This document shows, piece after piece, positions 1 through 7,850 of a stretch of 64,000 nucleotides of DNA; the first letter of the stretch is position 1, and each line of letters starts with the position of its first letter. Origin of the DNA: Clostridiales bacterium (GTDB lineage: Bacteria; Bacillota; Clostridia; Lachnospirales; Lachnospiraceae); NCBI GenBank assembly GCA_019420275.1, contig JAHZHN010000002.1, forward strand, positions 99,691 through 163,690, in the 5' to 3' direction. The notes under the pieces were generated by a model. The model was given only the letters and a program-made list of their open reading frames with translations, searched no databases and was not told the origin of the DNA. The position numbers were made by a program, and so were the translations under genes.

Positions 1-458
1 CTTGAAACTTTAATTCGGTGGATTCTTCGGACGGGGCTTTTGAGAATATACTCCTCATCCTCCAGCCAGGCAAAAAAACTGGAAAAGATTCGGCGGATAT
101 TATCGATGGTCACCCGGCTGTTTTTATGAAACGCCTGATAGTCTGAAAGATAATTTCTAAGATCATCGGTCTGAATATCCCGGATTGGCTGATTGAGTTC
201 TGTCAGCATCTTTTGTATCGTTGTGGCATAATATCGAAGCGTTTTTGCAGAACATCCTTCTAGTTTTTTAGAAGAGATAAAGCGCTGAAGAATTTCTTTG
301 TTCTCCAGATAATAAACCTTATCTTTGGAATCCACTGGTTCAAAGCTGGAAAAAGCAGTCAAATGAATGCCAAGGACTGTCCGAAGTTTTTTTAATTGCG
401 TGTGATTGAGCGTAGAATTCATATCTTCCAAGATGAGCTGAATTAATTGATTCTTCAT
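1..458 (-). CDS. Tyrosine recombinase/integrase, N-terminal part (cut by window edge)
   Basis: The reverse strand is open from an ATG at 458 to the window edge, giving about 152 residues starting MKNQLIQLILEDMN. The segment with KTLRYYATTIQKML, then a DLRNYLSDY stretch and IRRIFSSFFAWLEDEEYI, matches the N-terminal SAM-like core-binding domain of XerC/XerD-type integrases. The catalytic C-terminal domain would lie outside the window. A good ribosome site (GGGAGG, about 464-470) precedes the ATG. Head-to-head with the RiPP-like operon, it shares a 396-bp intergenic region with inverted repeats, so it could act locally on DNA or belong to a mobile element. Which of these applies cannot be decided here. 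Confidence 0.75.
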   Translation of the reverse strand, partial: MKNQLIQLILEDMNSTLNHTQLKKLRTVLGIHLTAFSSFEPVDSKDKVYYLENKEILQRFISSKKLEGCSAKTLRYYATTIQKMLTELNQPIRDIQTDDLRNYLSDYQAFHKNSRVTIDNIRRIFSSFFAWLEDEEYILKSPVRRIHRIKVS

Positions 459-854
459 AGTTGCCTCCCTAAGTTAAATAATGATTTATCTGACCTTCCA
501 TATCATTTTTTCATGAAAATATGTATATTCTCTCTAAAAAATATGAATTATTTATGAATTCTTCTGTTTATTATTCTCTTATCTCCTCTTAACATCGGTT
601 CGAATTTATATATTTTTAATTTTAGGACATACTTTTAGTGGTAAATTAGAGACAGAACTGTAATAAATCATTATTTGTTCTATAGACGAAAGCCTGTCCT
701 CACACGCCTGATTTTGTCCTTTTGCGCATAAATCTTGATGTTTTTAATACTTTGGAGTAATATATCATTATGTGAAGATGTTAAAAAAATGATTATTTAT
801 CTGAATCCGTAATAGTAATAGATAAATTAATACTTTAGAAGGGGGATACAAAAT
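459..854. other. Divergent intergenic region with 14-bp inverted repeat
   Basis: This gap between the recombinase and the RiPP-like operon contains a perfect 14-bp inverted repeat (AAATAATGATTTAT at 476-489 and its complement at 663-676). A third, directly oriented, related copy lies at about 789-804 (ATGATTATTTATCTGA against ATGATTTATCTGA at 481-493). A + strand promoter lies at 735-763. No convincing ORF was seen. Confidence 0.6.
735..763 (+). promoter_or_regulatory. Sigma-A-type promoter of RiPP-like operon
   Basis: TTGATG (735-740), a 17-bp spacer, and TAATAT (758-763) form a near-consensus housekeeping promoter pointing at the 855 gene. The leader would be about 85 nt and contains a short imperfect inverted repeat (ATTTATCT / AGATAAAT, about 795-828). 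Confidence 0.65.
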
Positions 855-1244
855 ATGAAACAAAGCTATGAAAGCCCAAAGGCATATGTAGAAGAATTTA
901 CACCAAATGAATATGTAGCAGCATGCGGTGAAAGCGGAACTACATATAAATTTACCTGCGACGCCGGCGGTGGTGTAAGCGGTAGTGTATATTTAGAGAC
1001 TAATGGCCAAGAAGGTCTGCAGACTGGACGAGGCGGTGATCGCTATTTAAGTGGATATCACGCTTGTGGCACAACTCATGAAGCTGAGTCTACTGACGAT
1101 TTCTTAGATGGCTACTATGTAACAAGTAGTTGGTTTGGCGGCACAAAGGTTACTCCAGTTATTGTATGGCGCGGTCCACATAATGATAATACACATTGTA
1201 CCACAAATCTTGATATGGATTCTTGGGAAACCGCTAAATCCTGA
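855..1244 (+). CDS. Small Cys/Gly-rich protein, RiPP precursor-like
   Basis: 129 residues. The N-terminus (YESPKAYVEEFTPNEYVAAC) resembles the conserved leader-like start of many small Clostridia proteins found beside radical SAM genes. The rest is rich in Gly, Thr, Ser, aromatic residues and Cys (CGESG, TCDAGGG, HACGTTH, HCTTN), with no transmembrane segment or signal peptide. It is preceded by GAAGGGGGAT and a strong promoter, and followed by an intrinsic terminator and then a SPASM radical SAM enzyme and a glycosyltransferase. Position and composition suggest a substrate peptide of that enzyme, but 129 residues is long for a RiPP precursor and no cleavage site can be named. The function is inferred from context only. 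Confidence 0.6.
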   Translation: MKQSYESPKAYVEEFTPNEYVAACGESGTTYKFTCDAGGGVSGSVYLETNGQEGLQTGRGGDRYLSGYHACGTTHEAESTDDFLDGYYVTSSWFGGTKVTPVIVWRGPHNDNTHCTTNLDMDSWETAKS

Positions 1245-1269
1245 TTTTTATTTACATACCGACATTTCA

Positions 1270-1296
1270 AAGAACCGGTTTTTCCGGTTCTTTTTT
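1270..1296 (+). terminator. Intrinsic terminator between precursor and radical SAM gene
   Basis: A 9-bp stem (AAGAACCGG 1270-1278 / CCGGTTCTT 1284-1292) is followed by T residues to 1296. It lies 25 bp after the precursor stop and 22 bp before the radical SAM start on the same strand, so read-through would give abundant precursor mRNA and little enzyme mRNA. Confidence 0.85.
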
Positions 1297-1314
1297 CACC
1301 CCTGAAAGGAGATT

Positions 1315-2481
1315 ATGATGGATCCAACCGGAAACGATGCTTCGACTTTTGAACGGCACCTTTTTCAGCGTGCTGAGGCAAATCATATTCCAATTTATGG
1401 AGTTCTGGAGCTTCTTCCACTTTGCAACCTGCGCTGTGATATGTGCTATATCCGTATGGATCGCAAAGATATGGAAAAGAAAGGCCGGCTTCGTTCTCTC
1501 AATGAGTGGCTTTCTCTGGCAGAAGAAATGAAACAGGCTGGGACCTTATTCCTTCTGCTCACTGGAGGAGAACCCCTGCTTTATCCTAAGTTCAAGGAAT
1601 TGTATACTCACCTCCAGAACATGGGTATGATTATAACAATTAATACCAACGGCACACTGATCGATGAAAAATGGGCTGACTTCTTTGCTGCGCAAAAACC
1701 CCGAAGAATTAATATTACTTTATATGGAGCTTCTAACAAAACCTATGAGTCTCTGTGTCATATATCCACCGGTTTGGATCATGCTCTAAAAGGTATCCAG
1801 CTTTTAAAGGAACGAGGGATTGATGTGAAAATCAATGGAAGCCTTGCCAAAGCTAACGTTGATGACCATATAAAAATCATTGAAATCGGGGAACAGCTGG
1901 ATATTCCTGTACGCATTGATACTTACATGTATCCATCCGTCCGAGAGCGAAGCTGTTCTTATAACTTTCAATCCCGTCTCAATCCTGAAACTGCGGCAAA
2001 TGCGAGGATTGATGTGCTTCACCGTGAAATGGGAGATGAACTTTTTTTACAATACGCCAATGAAACTATGTCAAAAATACAAACGGCGGAGCAGACGCCC
2101 CCAACAGATGGCTGTATGACCTGCCGCGCTGGAAAAAGCTCCTTTGTGATTAACTGGCAGGGACATATGCGAGCCTGTGTTGTATTAGATGAACCAGATA
2201 TTCCTGTGTTTGAAACTGGCTTCCAGAAAGCCTGGGATCAGGTAACTGCAAGAACAAGAGAAATACGAATCAGCAGCGAATGTATGCGGTGTAAATATCG
2301 ATATGTGTGCAACAACTGCCCGGCCAGCGCTATGGCAGAATGCGACTCTTATGATGCTGCACCAGATTACATCTGCCGCTATACGAAAACTACCGTATCA
2401 TGCCTACAGGATTATTTAAATGAAAAAGGCAATATTAACTTGTCACCAAAAAAATCCGAGGAAAAATATTATGAAAAATAA
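1315..2481 (+). CDS. Radical SAM/SPASM-domain enzyme, putative peptide maturase
   Basis: 388 residues. The radical SAM cluster motif CNLRCDMCY (C37, C41, C44) and a GGEPLLYP motif follow the N-terminus. The C-terminal third carries two further Cys groups (CMTCRAG then RAC, and CMRCKYRYVCNNC with later CxxY), as in SPASM/Twitch domains that bind auxiliary [4Fe-4S] clusters. Such enzymes make sactionine or other crosslinks in ribosomal peptides. Two adjacent ATGs exist; the second (1318) has the better spacing from AAAGGAG. It lies just behind the precursor-like gene and overlaps the start of the glycosyltransferase, so the three look co-expressed. The family call is firm; the reaction is inferred. 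Confidence 0.85.
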   Translation: MMDPTGNDASTFERHLFQRAEANHIPIYGVLELLPLCNLRCDMCYIRMDRKDMEKKGRLRSLNEWLSLAEEMKQAGTLFLLLTGGEPLLYPKFKELYTHLQNMGMIITINTNGTLIDEKWADFFAAQKPRRINITLYGASNKTYESLCHISTGLDHALKGIQLLKERGIDVKINGSLAKANVDDHIKIIEIGEQLDIPVRIDTYMYPSVRERSCSYNFQSRLNPETAANARIDVLHREMGDELFLQYANETMSKIQTAEQTPPTDGCMTCRAGKSSFVINWQGHMRACVVLDEPDIPVFETGFQKAWDQVTARTREIRISSECMRCKYRYVCNNCPASAMAECDSYDAAPDYICRYTKTTVSCLQDYLNEKGNINLSPKKSEEKYYEK

Positions 2482-3352
2482 ATTAAGAGAAAAGTTGAAA
2501 AAAACAGCACATGGAAAACTAGAACCAGCTGCTAAACTCACTTTTGATATCATTGCCTGGCTGGAACGTATTTATTTCCAATTCAGTTACCATTTAAAAA
2601 GTGAAACCAATCTATCTCAGAAAGCTAAAAAAGAAGTAGAAGAAAATGTTACTTTTATGTTTAAATCGTTCGAACGACAGAAATTGGCAAAGCGCCTATA
2701 CAAAAGCATACGGAAATTCTATCCAAATGCAAAAATTATTATAGCAGATGACAGTTCCTCACCTTTGAACTTAAAAGATGATCATTTAACGGTGCTTCAG
2801 CTGCCTTTCAACAGCGGATTAAGCTACGGTTTAAACCGTGCATTGCAAGAAGTAAAAACTCCCTATCTTATGAAGCTGGATGATGATTGTATCCTGACTC
2901 AAAAAAGTGATGTCATCGGACAATTATCATTTTTGAAGAAACACAATGAAATCGATCTGGTTGGATTTGGAATTCTTTCTTTTATCCAATGTCAGTCACC
3001 TGTCAAAGATTTCATAAAATATTTCCAGGAATCCATGTATCTTGCCCCCAAACCATTAAAGATTCCTCATATGACTCAGATTGACGGGACTCACATTGTC
3101 GTTGGGAAATCCCCAAATATCTTCCTTGCCCGAACAGATAAAATACGCGAAGTTGGCTGGGACAATAACATCCGAATGATGGATCATAAAGAATTCTTTA
3201 TCCGTGCAGCAGGAAATCTTGTGGCCACGGTTGCTATGGATACTGTTATTTTTCACTGTCACAATCCATTTGACCAAAAATATCAGAAATACCGTCAGGA
3301 TGTTGAAGGCGACAGAGCATATATCAGACAAAAATATGCCAAATTTCACTAA
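2471..3352 (+). CDS. Family 2 glycosyltransferase in RiPP-like operon
   Basis: About 293 residues from the ATG at 2471, chosen because GAGGAAAA lies just upstream; a longer frame opens at 2420 inside the radical SAM gene. GT-A features are IIIADDSSSP, then NSGLSYGLNRAL and the metal-binding MKLDDDCIL. A C-terminal GWDNNIRMMDHKEFFIRAAG segment fits the acceptor-side Asp/His motif. It overlaps the radical SAM stop by 11 bp, indicating translational coupling. It might glycosylate the modified peptide or act on the cell surface; the sequence does not say which. Confidence 0.8.
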   Translation: MKNKLREKLKKTAHGKLEPAAKLTFDIIAWLERIYFQFSYHLKSETNLSQKAKKEVEENVTFMFKSFERQKLAKRLYKSIRKFYPNAKIIIADDSSSPLNLKDDHLTVLQLPFNSGLSYGLNRALQEVKTPYLMKLDDDCILTQKSDVIGQLSFLKKHNEIDLVGFGILSFIQCQSPVKDFIKYFQESMYLAPKPLKIPHMTQIDGTHIVVGKSPNIFLARTDKIREVGWDNNIRMMDHKEFFIRAAGNLVATVAMDTVIFHCHNPFDQKYQKYRQDVEGDRAYIRQKYAKFH

Positions 3353-3393
3353 ACTTGTAGGATCATGCCGATATACAACCATCATCCACTTTA

Positions 3394-3437
3394 AAAAGCG
3401 AGGAATGAAAAGAAATACTTTTCAAACCCTCGCTTTT
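3394..3437. terminator. Bidirectional intrinsic terminator
   Basis: A 10-bp stem, AAAAGCGAGG (3394-3403) and CCTCGCTTTT (3428-3437), sits between two convergent genes and has T-rich runs on both strands. It serves the glycosyltransferase on the + strand and the HprK-like gene on the - strand. Confidence 0.8.
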
Positions 3438-3450
3438 ACTTTCTATTAAT

Positions 3451-4293
3451 TCACTCTTCTACTAGCTTTTCCAATTCATCCACTGCTGCTTCTTCCATAT
3501 TGCAGGCATATTCATATACCGGCACATCTGCCGCCATCTCTTCTATGATCTGCCATACGTTCTGCACAAAATCTGCATTCCAGTTATTGGCCGTAGTCTG
3601 GCTAATCAGATGTTTGATTCCTTCTACATAAGATAATTTTCGTCCCCTGTTTTCCTTCGCCTGTCCAAGAAAAACGACCCGGCTAATCGGATAATCTTCA
3701 TTATGACAAATTTCTGACGACCCGCAGATTGGCCATCCCAATGACATCCACTGATCTCCTTTTTTACAGATCAAGGTTCGATCCCCATTAATTACTTTCG
3801 CGTCACGATACTTCACCCATAAATCCGCATGAGTCGATTTTCCAATTCCACTCGGTCCGCTGAGCAGCATAACCTGATTTCCTGTTTTCACAACAGAACA
3901 GTGGAGAATCACTGCCTGTCTTGCGATCATCTGCTTTTCCAGTGCAAAGAGAGATACAAAAATCGTATCCGTTGATAACATATTCAAAAAGTCTTTCTGC
4001 AGAAAGCAATGAATCTCTTCTGAACTGATTTCCTGATACACTCCATATACAACCGGCATTCCCACAATACTAAGCCTTCTTGCCTCCAAATGATCTTTTT
4101 CAAAAATCTGGATGTCCGGCCGCTGTGAAATGCAGTTTCCTTCAATCTCCGGCAGCTGATCCACAATCTCCAATCGATATGTGACATCTGCCGGTTCCTC
4201 TTCTCTTACCTGAAACAATTGAAAATGCTCTGGAAACTCTAAATCCTTTTGGGCGCATATTTCAAATGTAAAATCTCCAATTCTGTACTTCAT
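3451..4293 (-). CDS. HprK-like P-loop protein
   Basis: 280 residues. A beta-rich N-terminal half is followed by HCSVVKTG and a Walker A loop GPSGIGKSTHAD, then INGDRTLI. This matches the HPr-kinase-like P-loop proteins found beside peptide-modification genes and in Clostridia. A true HprK signature region is not evident. The gene starts 3 bp after the stop of the metallophosphoesterase, so the two form an operon that converges on the radical SAM operon. A kinase role on a peptide or carrier is plausible by analogy with lasso-peptide kinases, but the substrate is unknown. Confidence 0.65.
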   Translation of the reverse strand: MKYRIGDFTFEICAQKDLEFPEHFQLFQVREEEPADVTYRLEIVDQLPEIEGNCISQRPDIQIFEKDHLEARRLSIVGMPVVYGVYQEISSEEIHCFLQKDFLNMLSTDTIFVSLFALEKQMIARQAVILHCSVVKTGNQVMLLSGPSGIGKSTHADLWVKYRDAKVINGDRTLICKKGDQWMSLGWPICGSSEICHNEDYPISRVVFLGQAKENRGRKLSYVEGIKHLISQTTANNWNADFVQNVWQIIEEMAADVPVYEYACNMEEAAVDELEKLVEE

Positions 4294-4296
4294 GTT

Positions 4297-5199
4297 TTAT
4301 TCCTTCTCTAAGTATATCATTACGATTTCCGGTTTATTGTTAAATCTCGGCAGTTTCTGTTTTCCGCTGCCAAGTCCCCTTGTGATTACCATGTTTTTCA
4401 CCGTTTTAAAATGATGGATTCCATCGACATATTTCGGAAACCATCCCTGATCCCCTCCATAAATACCGCCGACAAACGGCAGGATCACCTGACCGCCATG
4501 GTTATGACCGCTCACCACGAGATCAATGTTCCATTTTTTTGAAGCATTTCCAAAAATAAAACTGTCCGGACGGTGCGCCATCATCAAACGATAAGAATCT
4601 GTATTCTGAAAATCTGACAGGAACTGATACAAGGACGGTCTCATATTTTTCTTTTTCGTTGTATTATTCCCATCCAATGCAAATGCATAATCATACATGC
4701 CTCCAAGACGTATCATATTCCCATTGATTTGAAGATCCTGATATGTCTCATCCAATACAATAGCTCCGGCATTCCTCAGTTCCTTCAAAAGATCTGACGT
4801 TCCCCGTCCAATATAATCTTCCTCCTGATTTCCAAGAGAATAATACACCGGTGCAATCTCTTTTGCCTGCTCAATCAAATCCACTGCCACATGACTGTCT
4901 TTACTAATATCATTGATCATATCCCCTGCCATTAAGATCAAATCCGGCTTCTGTTCCTTCAGCATCTGCACCAATTCTTTGTTTTTCTCACCAAAGGTAT
5001 GATCATGCAGATCTGAAATCAAAGCAATCTTAACCTCAGAACGGATACGATCTGAAGATATGGTATATCTTTCTACTTCAAGACTGTTATACGAAATATA
5101 AATCTCAACTCTTATGAATACGGCAATTGCTATCATTACCGCAAGCACAATTCCTGCTGCCATAAAAATCCTTTTTCTTTTTTTTACAACATGTCCCAT
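4297..5199 (-). CDS. Membrane-anchored calcineurin-like metallophosphoesterase
   Basis: 300 residues. An N-terminal hydrophobic anchor (about residues 10-28) places the catalytic domain outside. Metal-binding motifs in order are LISDLHDH, MAGDMIND, LGNQE, MMAHRP and SGHNHGG, as in YkuE/YaeI-type phosphoesterases. The normally invariant GNHE/GNHD is GNQE here, replacing the His that usually contacts phosphate and the metal bridge. It is followed after 3 bp by the HprK-like gene. The family call is clear; the substrate is unknown and activity may be altered. Confidence 0.85.
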   Translation of the reverse strand: MGHVVKKRKRIFMAAGIVLAVMIAIAVFIRVEIYISYNSLEVERYTISSDRIRSEVKIALISDLHDHTFGEKNKELVQMLKEQKPDLILMAGDMINDISKDSHVAVDLIEQAKEIAPVYYSLGNQEEDYIGRGTSDLLKELRNAGAIVLDETYQDLQINGNMIRLGGMYDYAFALDGNNTTKKKNMRPSLYQFLSDFQNTDSYRLMMAHRPDSFIFGNASKKWNIDLVVSGHNHGGQVILPFVGGIYGGDQGWFPKYVDGIHHFKTVKNMVITRGLGSGKQKLPRFNNKPEIVMIYLEKE

Positions 5200-5304
5200 T
5201 TTTTCACGTCCTTCTATGCACGCCGTATATTTTTCCTACTACATTATAATACGTTTCATCTTGAAAAAATAGTCTTACTGTAATCTGAAATTCTCTTTTC
5301 TTTT

Positions 5305-5778
5305 TCATTTCTTCTTTCTTATTTTTTCCAGTCCTGCCATGATCCATACACCTGCAAGTGCCCCGGCACTGTCAAGAATCACGTCGGATATCTGCCCGCT
5401 CCTGCCTGGAACAAACAGCTGATGAAATTCATCCATTGCCGCATATCCGGCGGCAATCAGCCATGGAATAAAAATCTTATATTTCCAGTATTTTCTTTTA
5501 TCCACAAAGATTCCTGCTGTCAAAAATCCAAGGACAGCATACTCCATAGCATGCGCTGTCTTTCTTACAGGATGATCCACCATATCAGCAAAATCATTCT
5601 GTCTTTCCTCACTCCACTGATCAAAATCTGGAACAAACACTTCTCCAATCAACATTCCCACATGATTGCTGTCCTGAGAAGACACCGTTCCAGAACGAGA
5701 AGAAAAAGAAAAAATCAAAATCATCCAAATGATAGTTAAAATAAAAAATAGTTTTCTTCTTATTGTCACTGCAGTCAC
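5305..5778 (-). CDS. VanZ-like membrane protein
   Basis: 157 residues with about four transmembrane segments. VanZ-family features are the N-terminal helix with ILIFSFSSRSG, KTAHAMEYAVLGFL, and YAAMDEFHQLFVPGRSGQISDVILDS (the conserved DE-H-Q-F-PGR and DV-xD-GA pattern). Members are linked to teicoplanin resistance and unknown envelope roles. It stands alone, 105 bp upstream of the metallophosphoesterase operon on the same strand. Confidence 0.85.
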   Translation of the reverse strand: MTAVTIRRKLFFILTIIWMILIFSFSSRSGTVSSQDSNHVGMLIGEVFVPDFDQWSEERQNDFADMVDHPVRKTAHAMEYAVLGFLTAGIFVDKRKYWKYKIFIPWLIAAGYAAMDEFHQLFVPGRSGQISDVILDSAGALAGVWIMAGLEKIRKKK

Positions 5779-6114
5779 CTCGTTCCATTCCTTTTTTATA
5801 AACGAAAAACGGCCCGCCGTACAAACACGTACCAGCTGCCGCTCCTTAACTTTTCATTCTTCTATTTTAATCCCCAGATTTTCTCTCCGCAAGAGTTATT
5901 TTCAATAAAAGTCCATATAAAAAGCATGTAACAACCCTTATCATTTCACCATGTATCTCAACTTTCAGCAAAAACTTTGCGGCTAACCTGATACAGCATA
6001 TTATATTTCCCTTTTTCAAAACCTCTTTTCATATTAATATTTATAACTCCGCCTGATATCCGTTACTGCCACATAATTTCATACATTTTTCAGCTTCTTA
6101 TATGGACTTTCCCC
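5779..6114. other. Non-coding gap
   Basis: A 336-bp AT-rich stretch between the VanZ-like gene and the island regulator. No ORF with a ribosome site, hairpin or repeat worth naming was seen. It marks the left edge of the defence island. Confidence 0.5.
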
Positions 6115-6816
6115 CTAAATCAATTGTTTCTGCTTATATGATTCATCTTCTTCTGCAGTTAAATATTCCTCTACCTTTTCTGCACACTGATTCAAAAAAA
6201 TCAGTTCCTTTTCCGTGATTTCATAGGAATGCACAACACGAAAAAAATAGATGGAATCTAGACTTTTCAGCTGCTGCCGATCAATAAGGATTTTCTGCTT
6301 GCCCTTCTTTATGATCAGTGTATCCATGTCTTTAAAATACACCTCCAAAGACTGGTCTCCCCGTATAATCCGGATTACTTTTTCTGCTGTACATTTCTTT
6401 TTCTTATTCTTTGAGACCATTTCCACGCTATAGTGATGTTCCAGCCGCTGCTTTAAAATCAAATACAGCGTTTCTAAAAAAGCATTGAGACTTACAATCC
6501 GGCTCTCCAGTTCCCTTTGAAACAATTGCTTCCAAAACTCTCTAGCTGAAATATGGGGATCAATATCATCAAAGTTCTTTAAAATCCACTGCTGATTCTT
6601 TTCAAAGCACATGTCAAATTCCTGTCGTTCAAACAAACTTTGGATATTTCTGTAGTACTCACTGCTGATTCTTCGCTTTCTGTTTTTCCATTTGCTGATC
6701 AGGCAATCAGAAACACCAATATATCTGGCAATCTCTTTCTGCGACACCTTGGCTTCCGATTTTAATGCCTTAAAATAGCGAATGCATATATTTTCCACCA
6801 AATCTTTATAGCGCAT
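6115..6816 (-). CDS. HTH transcriptional regulator, candidate master regulator of the island
   Basis: 233 residues from the ATG at 6816, chosen because AAGGGGGATT sits about 8 nt upstream; the frame also reads from 6849. An N-terminal helix-turn-helix (VSQKEIARYIGVSDCLISKW, roughly residues 24-43) is XRE-like. The C-terminal part (about 150-230) is beta/alpha with a Lys-rich patch and could bind a ligand; it is not recognisably a WYL domain. Its own promoter carries the paired TTGACA boxes also found before the four defence modules, which suggests autoregulation and control of the island. This link is inferred. Confidence 0.7.
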   Translation of the reverse strand: MRYKDLVENICIRYFKALKSEAKVSQKEIARYIGVSDCLISKWKNRKRRISSEYYRNIQSLFERQEFDMCFEKNQQWILKNFDDIDPHISAREFWKQLFQRELESRIVSLNAFLETLYLILKQRLEHHYSVEMVSKNKKKKCTAEKVIRIIRGDQSLEVYFKDMDTLIIKKGKQKILIDRQQLKSLDSIYFFRVVHSYEITEKELIFLNQCAEKVEEYLTAEEDESYKQKQLI

Positions 6817-6962
6817 AAACAATCCCCCTTTCTTATATAACGTTATCATTAAAAAAAGAGGGAACCATTTGAATATATTTTTTTGTCAAATTTCATTAAT
6901 ATTAACAAAACATTGTTTCTTATCAATTTCTTATTCTTTTTACTCCCTTTTTCATATTAAAA

Positions 6963-7017
6963 AGTATATCATACTTATTTTGACCTAAAATTGACAAATA
7001 GGAGCATAAATTGACAT
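6963..7017 (-). promoter_or_regulatory. Island promoter/operator A (upstream of regulator)
   Basis: TTGACA boxes occur at 6991 and 7011 (20 bp apart). On the - strand the proximal box reads TTGTCA (6992-6997), with an 18-bp spacer to TATGAT (6968-6973) overlapping TATACT (6963-6968). The leader to the regulator ATG is about 140 nt. Confidence 0.7.
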
Positions 7018-7112
7018 TTTGTAGTTTCTATTTCTTTTTATTTATAATATAAATTTAAAAGTATTATTTATTCAAATATTTGTTTACAATAAAATAAGCT
7101 AACAGAATATCT

Positions 7113-7811
7113 CTATTCCATCAGCTTAATCTTTTCTTTATGGCACACCCACTCCTGTGTTCGTTTTTTCAAAAATTCCAATAGGTCTTCCAAGTCAAAC
7201 ACTTTCAAATCCTTTACTGCCTTTTTAGGAACATTCAAATATCCTTTCAGCTCCTCCAAAATACCTTTTGCCTTGCTGTAATCAACCTCTTCAATTCCCG
7301 GGTTTTTTACATCGGTATCCAAAGCTAACGGTATCTGATACTGATTGATCAGCCAGCAGTTCATTTTTGTATAGTCACCATAGTAGTAATCCTCCGAAAA
7401 AAACTGTTTCACTTTTAATTTCTTCTGATTTCTTTTTAGCGCTGCCCAGGCAACGTTCGACCACTTCTCTGTCTTTTTGCCGGACTCATCCTGAAATTCA
7501 ACAATCTCCGGCAGATAATCCTTGAAGAAAACTCTGTCAATATAGAGATGAAACTTATATCCCATACAGCTGATATCTTCCTCCAAAGCATGATATTTCT
7601 GATCAAACAACTCCAAATCCGGATACTCTACAATATTGCCATGATACTTTGGATTCCGAAAATGCGAAGCATCTTTGTTCTTTGTCGCATCCGGCAGCAA
7701 ACATCCAATTAAGAAATCATTTCTCTCTTTGGCGTTCATATGGAAATTATGATCCTGCAGGGTATTAAGTGCCATAACCCCTGCAGTCAAATGAAGAATA
7801 AAACCAGGCAT
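7113..7811 (-). CDS. Zinc-dependent phospholipase C-like hydrolase
   Basis: 232 residues from the ATG at 7811, which has a perfect AAGGAG eight bases upstream; an in-frame ATG at 7835 precedes that site. The pattern MPGFILHLTAG, then FLIGCLLPDATKNKDASHF and GYKFHLYIDRVFF, gives the spaced His/Asp residues typical of the zinc-dependent phospholipase C/S1-P1-like family common in Lachnospiraceae. It is the last gene of the RT operon, 40 bp after the RT stop. It could be a membrane-damaging effector of that system or an unrelated passenger. The family call is moderate and the role unknown. Confidence 0.6.
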   Translation of the reverse strand: MPGFILHLTAGVMALNTLQDHNFHMNAKERNDFLIGCLLPDATKNKDASHFRNPKYHGNIVEYPDLELFDQKYHALEEDISCMGYKFHLYIDRVFFKDYLPEIVEFQDESGKKTEKWSNVAWAALKRNQKKLKVKQFFSEDYYYGDYTKMNCWLINQYQIPLALDTDVKNPGIEEVDYSKAKGILEELKGYLNVPKKAVKDLKVFDLEDLLEFLKKRTQEWVCHKEKIKLME

Positions 7812-7850
7812 GTGAAATCTCCTTCCTACTTTCATATATTTATATTGTAT

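Noticed and set aside
1880..2119. + strand 79-residue ORF and other overlapping frames in the radical SAM gene
   Set aside because: Shadow frames inside a well-supported coding region with no ribosome site of their own.
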